Shown: piece after piece, positions 61,717 through 64,000 of the stretch
Numbering within the stretch: the first letter of the stretch is position 1
How the letters are laid out: every line of letters begins with the position of its first letter
Origin: Sinohyriopsis cumingii
Lineage: Eukaryota > Mollusca > Bivalvia > Unionida > Unionidae
Assembly (NCBI GenBank): GCA_028554795.2
Contig: JAPYKE020000555.1
Span: forward strand, 124,001-188,000
Length of the DNA: 64,000 bases
Reading direction: 5' to 3'
The notes under the pieces: generated by a model
Told to the model about the DNA's origin: nothing
Seen by the model: only the letters and a program-made list of their open reading frames with translations
The model's database searches: none
Made by a program: the position numbers and the translations under genes

Positions 61717-61902
61717 TGTCTGCGCCGGTTCGAGTCTCGGATTCAGCCAATGTGGGTATGTGAGAAAGCTGGCGAGTAGCTTCTCGTGGGTCGGTGGTTC
61801 TTTTCGGGTCTTCCCGGGTTCTTCCTCCACCAATAATACTGGCCGCCATGTATAGCCTATCGTGTGCTGAAAAATGGCGTTAAACCCCACAACAACAACA
61901 AA
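61717..61902 (+). mobile_element. 5'-truncated SINE, family 1, with perfect 13-bp TSD (intron 16)
   Basis: It starts inside the head, just before the B box (TGTCTGCGCCGGTTCGAGTC), and keeps the body and the GCGTTAAACCCCA(CAA)n tail. TAACAGGTTAATG flanks it at 61704-61716 and 61903-61915. Truncation plus TSD shows insertion by target-primed reverse transcription. A (TTA)n tract then leads to exon 17. Confidence 0.9.
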
Positions 61903-62194
61903 TAACAGGTTAATGCTTCAACAATATTTCTTTGAACTTCAGGACCTAGGGAGTGAGAGTTCGGTCTTACGTTTCACCAACAGAACGTACAAAAGATTTC
62001 AAATCAAGTTAAGAATCAAGCGATCTGATTCGCTGATATTTAAATCTTACTTAAAATTGACCAATCAACATAACCCATGACTTTGGTTTTTTTAAACTGG
62101 GCTCAGATGTCATTTAGAAATAGATAGTGATTGGCTGAATAACGCATTCATCGCTATTTTATAATATTCATTATTATTATTATTATTATTGCAG

Positions 62195-62230
62195 GCGGTA
62201 AGTCCAGCCCAGTTTGAATTTTGGAAATAA
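62195..62230 (+). CDS. Exon 17: last coding exon, 11 residues and stop
   Basis: After (ATT)n and TTGCAG comes GCG...TAA in phase 0, encoding AVSPAQFEFWK and the stop TAA (62228-62230). It matches exon 16 in phase and brings the total to a multiple of three (2814 nt). The exon is short, so this call rests on phase, acceptor and the plausible sequence only. An alternative is termination inside intron 16. Confidence 0.5.
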   Translation, partial: AVSPAQFEFWK

Positions 62231-62439
62231 GCAAGAAAGCAGCGTACTCGTCCGACTCAGCTGAAAGAGGATGTAAATCTGTTGGGTCTAACTGAACCGT
62301 TTTCGTTCACTGACAAACATTATGCTTAGTTTAGTTTTCTGAAATATAACTGGAGAAAATTCAGAAAAATCTTTGTTACATTTTGACCACTATGATTCCT
62401 CGGATCTATAAGACGACAAGCTTCATTTTTGAAAAGCTT

Positions 62440-62685
62440 GAGAGATTAATATATTGAACATTATGAGAGATTAATATATCGAATAGCACGAGAGATTAAT
62501 ATATCGAACAACATGAGAGATTAATACATTGAACAGCATGAGGGATTAATATATCGAACAACATGAGTGATTAATATATCGAACAACGTGAGAGATTACT
62601 ATATATAACAAGATGAGAGATTAATAGATTGAACAGCATGAGGGATTAATATATTGAACAACATGAGTAATTAATATCTTGTCCT
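62440..62685. repeat. 25-bp minisatellite downstream of the stop codon
   Basis: About ten units of ATGAGAGATTAATATATCGAACAAC with variants (ATTGAAC, GGGATTA). It would lie in the 3' untranslated region if exon 17 is the last exon. Confidence 0.9.
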
Positions 62686-62746
62686 ACTAATTCTCTCTAA
62701 ATTTCTCTTTTTCTGTGTCAGCATTTCTTTGAAACTGAGCTTGTTT

Positions 62747-62752
62747 ATTAAA
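62747..62752 (+). terminator. Candidate polyadenylation signal ATTAAA
   Basis: ATTAAA about 515 bp after the predicted stop, with a T/G-rich stretch (GCTTGTGTATTTGG) about 30 bp further. Such words are common in AT-rich DNA, so this is a weak call. Confidence 0.25.
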
Positions 62753-63094
62753 TGCCAAACTTCACCTTAAACTCGTTTAGCACTATTGCTTGTGTATTTG
62801 GAAACCAATGAAAAGTCACAACATATACAATTTACTGACGATAAAAGAAATGTTTAAATTTCGCTTTTAATTACCATGTCATTCTTCTGTGTATGCATCG
62901 ATTAGACTATCTGTCTATATGATGAACTTTCAATATATGCTTCAGTGTATCTGCAGCCAACTATTTCTACGTCCTATTATATTTCTTTTAATCTAAAAGT
63001 TCACGTTTCTATCTATCTAGCTACATATCTATCTATCTATATATTTATCTATCTATTATATATATCTATGTATGTATATATGTATGTATGTATG

Positions 63095-63096
<2 letters not shown>

Positions 63097-63179
<83 letters not shown>
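63097..63179. repeat. (TA)n microsatellite
   Basis: About 80 bp of TA alternation, preceded by CTAT and GTAT tetranucleotide tracts from about 63015. Confidence 0.95.
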
Positions 63180-63183
<4 letters not shown>

Positions 63184-63214
63184 AATCTATAAACGACTTT
63201 GTCTTAAAATGCAT

Positions 63215-63257
63215 AACAGAAAGAAGTAAAACCAATAATTTAAGTAAACTCAACAAG

Positions 63258-63288
<31 letters not shown>

Positions 63289-63600
63289 TTTTATTTTATT
63301 TATTTATTTATCTACAGTACAAATGGAAAATTCAAGAGACACTTATAGTATTGTGAATTAAATCCCAAATAACCCGAAATATCTTATCACAAGTCCAGAC
63401 ATGTAGAACGATCTGAATGAATTCGAAACAAGTTCGATTGTCCTGGTATAACATTATGATGCGATCCAGAATGCCTTTGAATGATTTAACAATAACCGAA
63501 AGTAGGGTGTATAAATCCAAAGAGTAAATCGACACATTTTTTAATTCCAGCGAATATTTTAAATAAATAGTTCCTCTCGACTTATATCGGTCAGATTGAT
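63215..63600. repeat. Diverged dispersed repeat, family X, copy 3
   Basis: It shares an ordered series of words with 7394-7660 and 17955-18260 (TTTAAGTAAACTCAACA, AGAGACACTTATAGTATTGTG, a GATCTGAATGAATTC word and CCTTTGAATGA). It contains a (TTTA)n tract at 63259-63310. From 63600 to 64000 nothing is recognised. Confidence 0.5.
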
Positions 63601-64000
63601 CAAAAACAGGAACTAATTATTTATTTCACAAATCTGAATATATATATTTTTTCACTTGTCCTAGATGTGAATCATTTCAATTAAAAAATTCCAATCAAAT
63701 TGTAAACAAGTGTTGTTGTTTTTTATTTGTTCGTGTTGGAGTATCAGGAAAAAAGTGCTCATATTCAAATAAAAATTGATTTAGGTAAATCATTCTCTGT
63801 TGTTGTAGATGTGAATGCTTATGGTCCGGATTTTTAGTGTGTCTGAGTTTCAAAGACTGGCTAAACCAAAGTCACTACATACTACATTCTCAGTGTTGGA
63901 TAGATACAACTAAATTGATTGAATAATTAACTGTGCTATCTCTATGAACATACTTATATGGCAAAGTTGTCTCAGTTTCCACCTCCCTGGGTGTTAATTG

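Overview
This window is AT-rich, intron-bearing, repeat-dense animal DNA. It has no operons or bacterial signals, and long ORFs are absent except where exons or microsatellites create them. The short exons with GT/AG borders, a secreted or transmembrane cadherin-repeat gene, tRNA-derived SINEs with a GCGTTAAACCCCA(CAA)n tail, many (AT)n/(CT)n arrays and small hAT-type elements suggest a lophotrochozoan, most likely a mollusc. That assignment is inference; no species can be named from the sequence.

Left part (1-29000) contains no intact gene. It holds a 192-bp hAT-like MITE with an 8-bp target duplication (415-606), three diverged copies of an AT-rich module (about 2.1-2.8, 4.3-6.1 and 13.15-15.9 kb), a decayed Ty3-type LTR retrotransposon (8148-11613), a second retroelement remnant (RNase H piece plus 3' LTR, 23548-24954), a gag relic on the minus strand (about 19.36-19.6 kb), and a double hairpin at 22432-22631. 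At 19674-20470 lies a broken duplicate of exons 2 and 3 of the downstream gene, with its intron.

Right part (29010-62230) carries one plus-strand gene that I assembled from 17 exons. Every exon joins the next in frame, giving 2814 nt and 937 residues. The protein has a signal peptide (exon 1), a Cys/Trp-rich N-terminal module of about 165 residues (exons 2-5), six cadherin-like repeats (exons 6-15), one transmembrane helix (exon 15), and a basic cytoplasmic tail with a five-residue repeat, TEIQK-like (exon 16), ending in an 11-residue last exon (exon 17). A TAG directly at the exon 15 donor gives an alternative short-tail end if that intron is retained. The introns are full of SINEs, solo LTRs, MITEs, minisatellites and microsatellites.

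The gene model is an inference from frame, splice sites and repeat homology. No transcript, alignment or database search was available. The region right of 62230 holds minisatellite, AT repeat and a diverged repeat copy.
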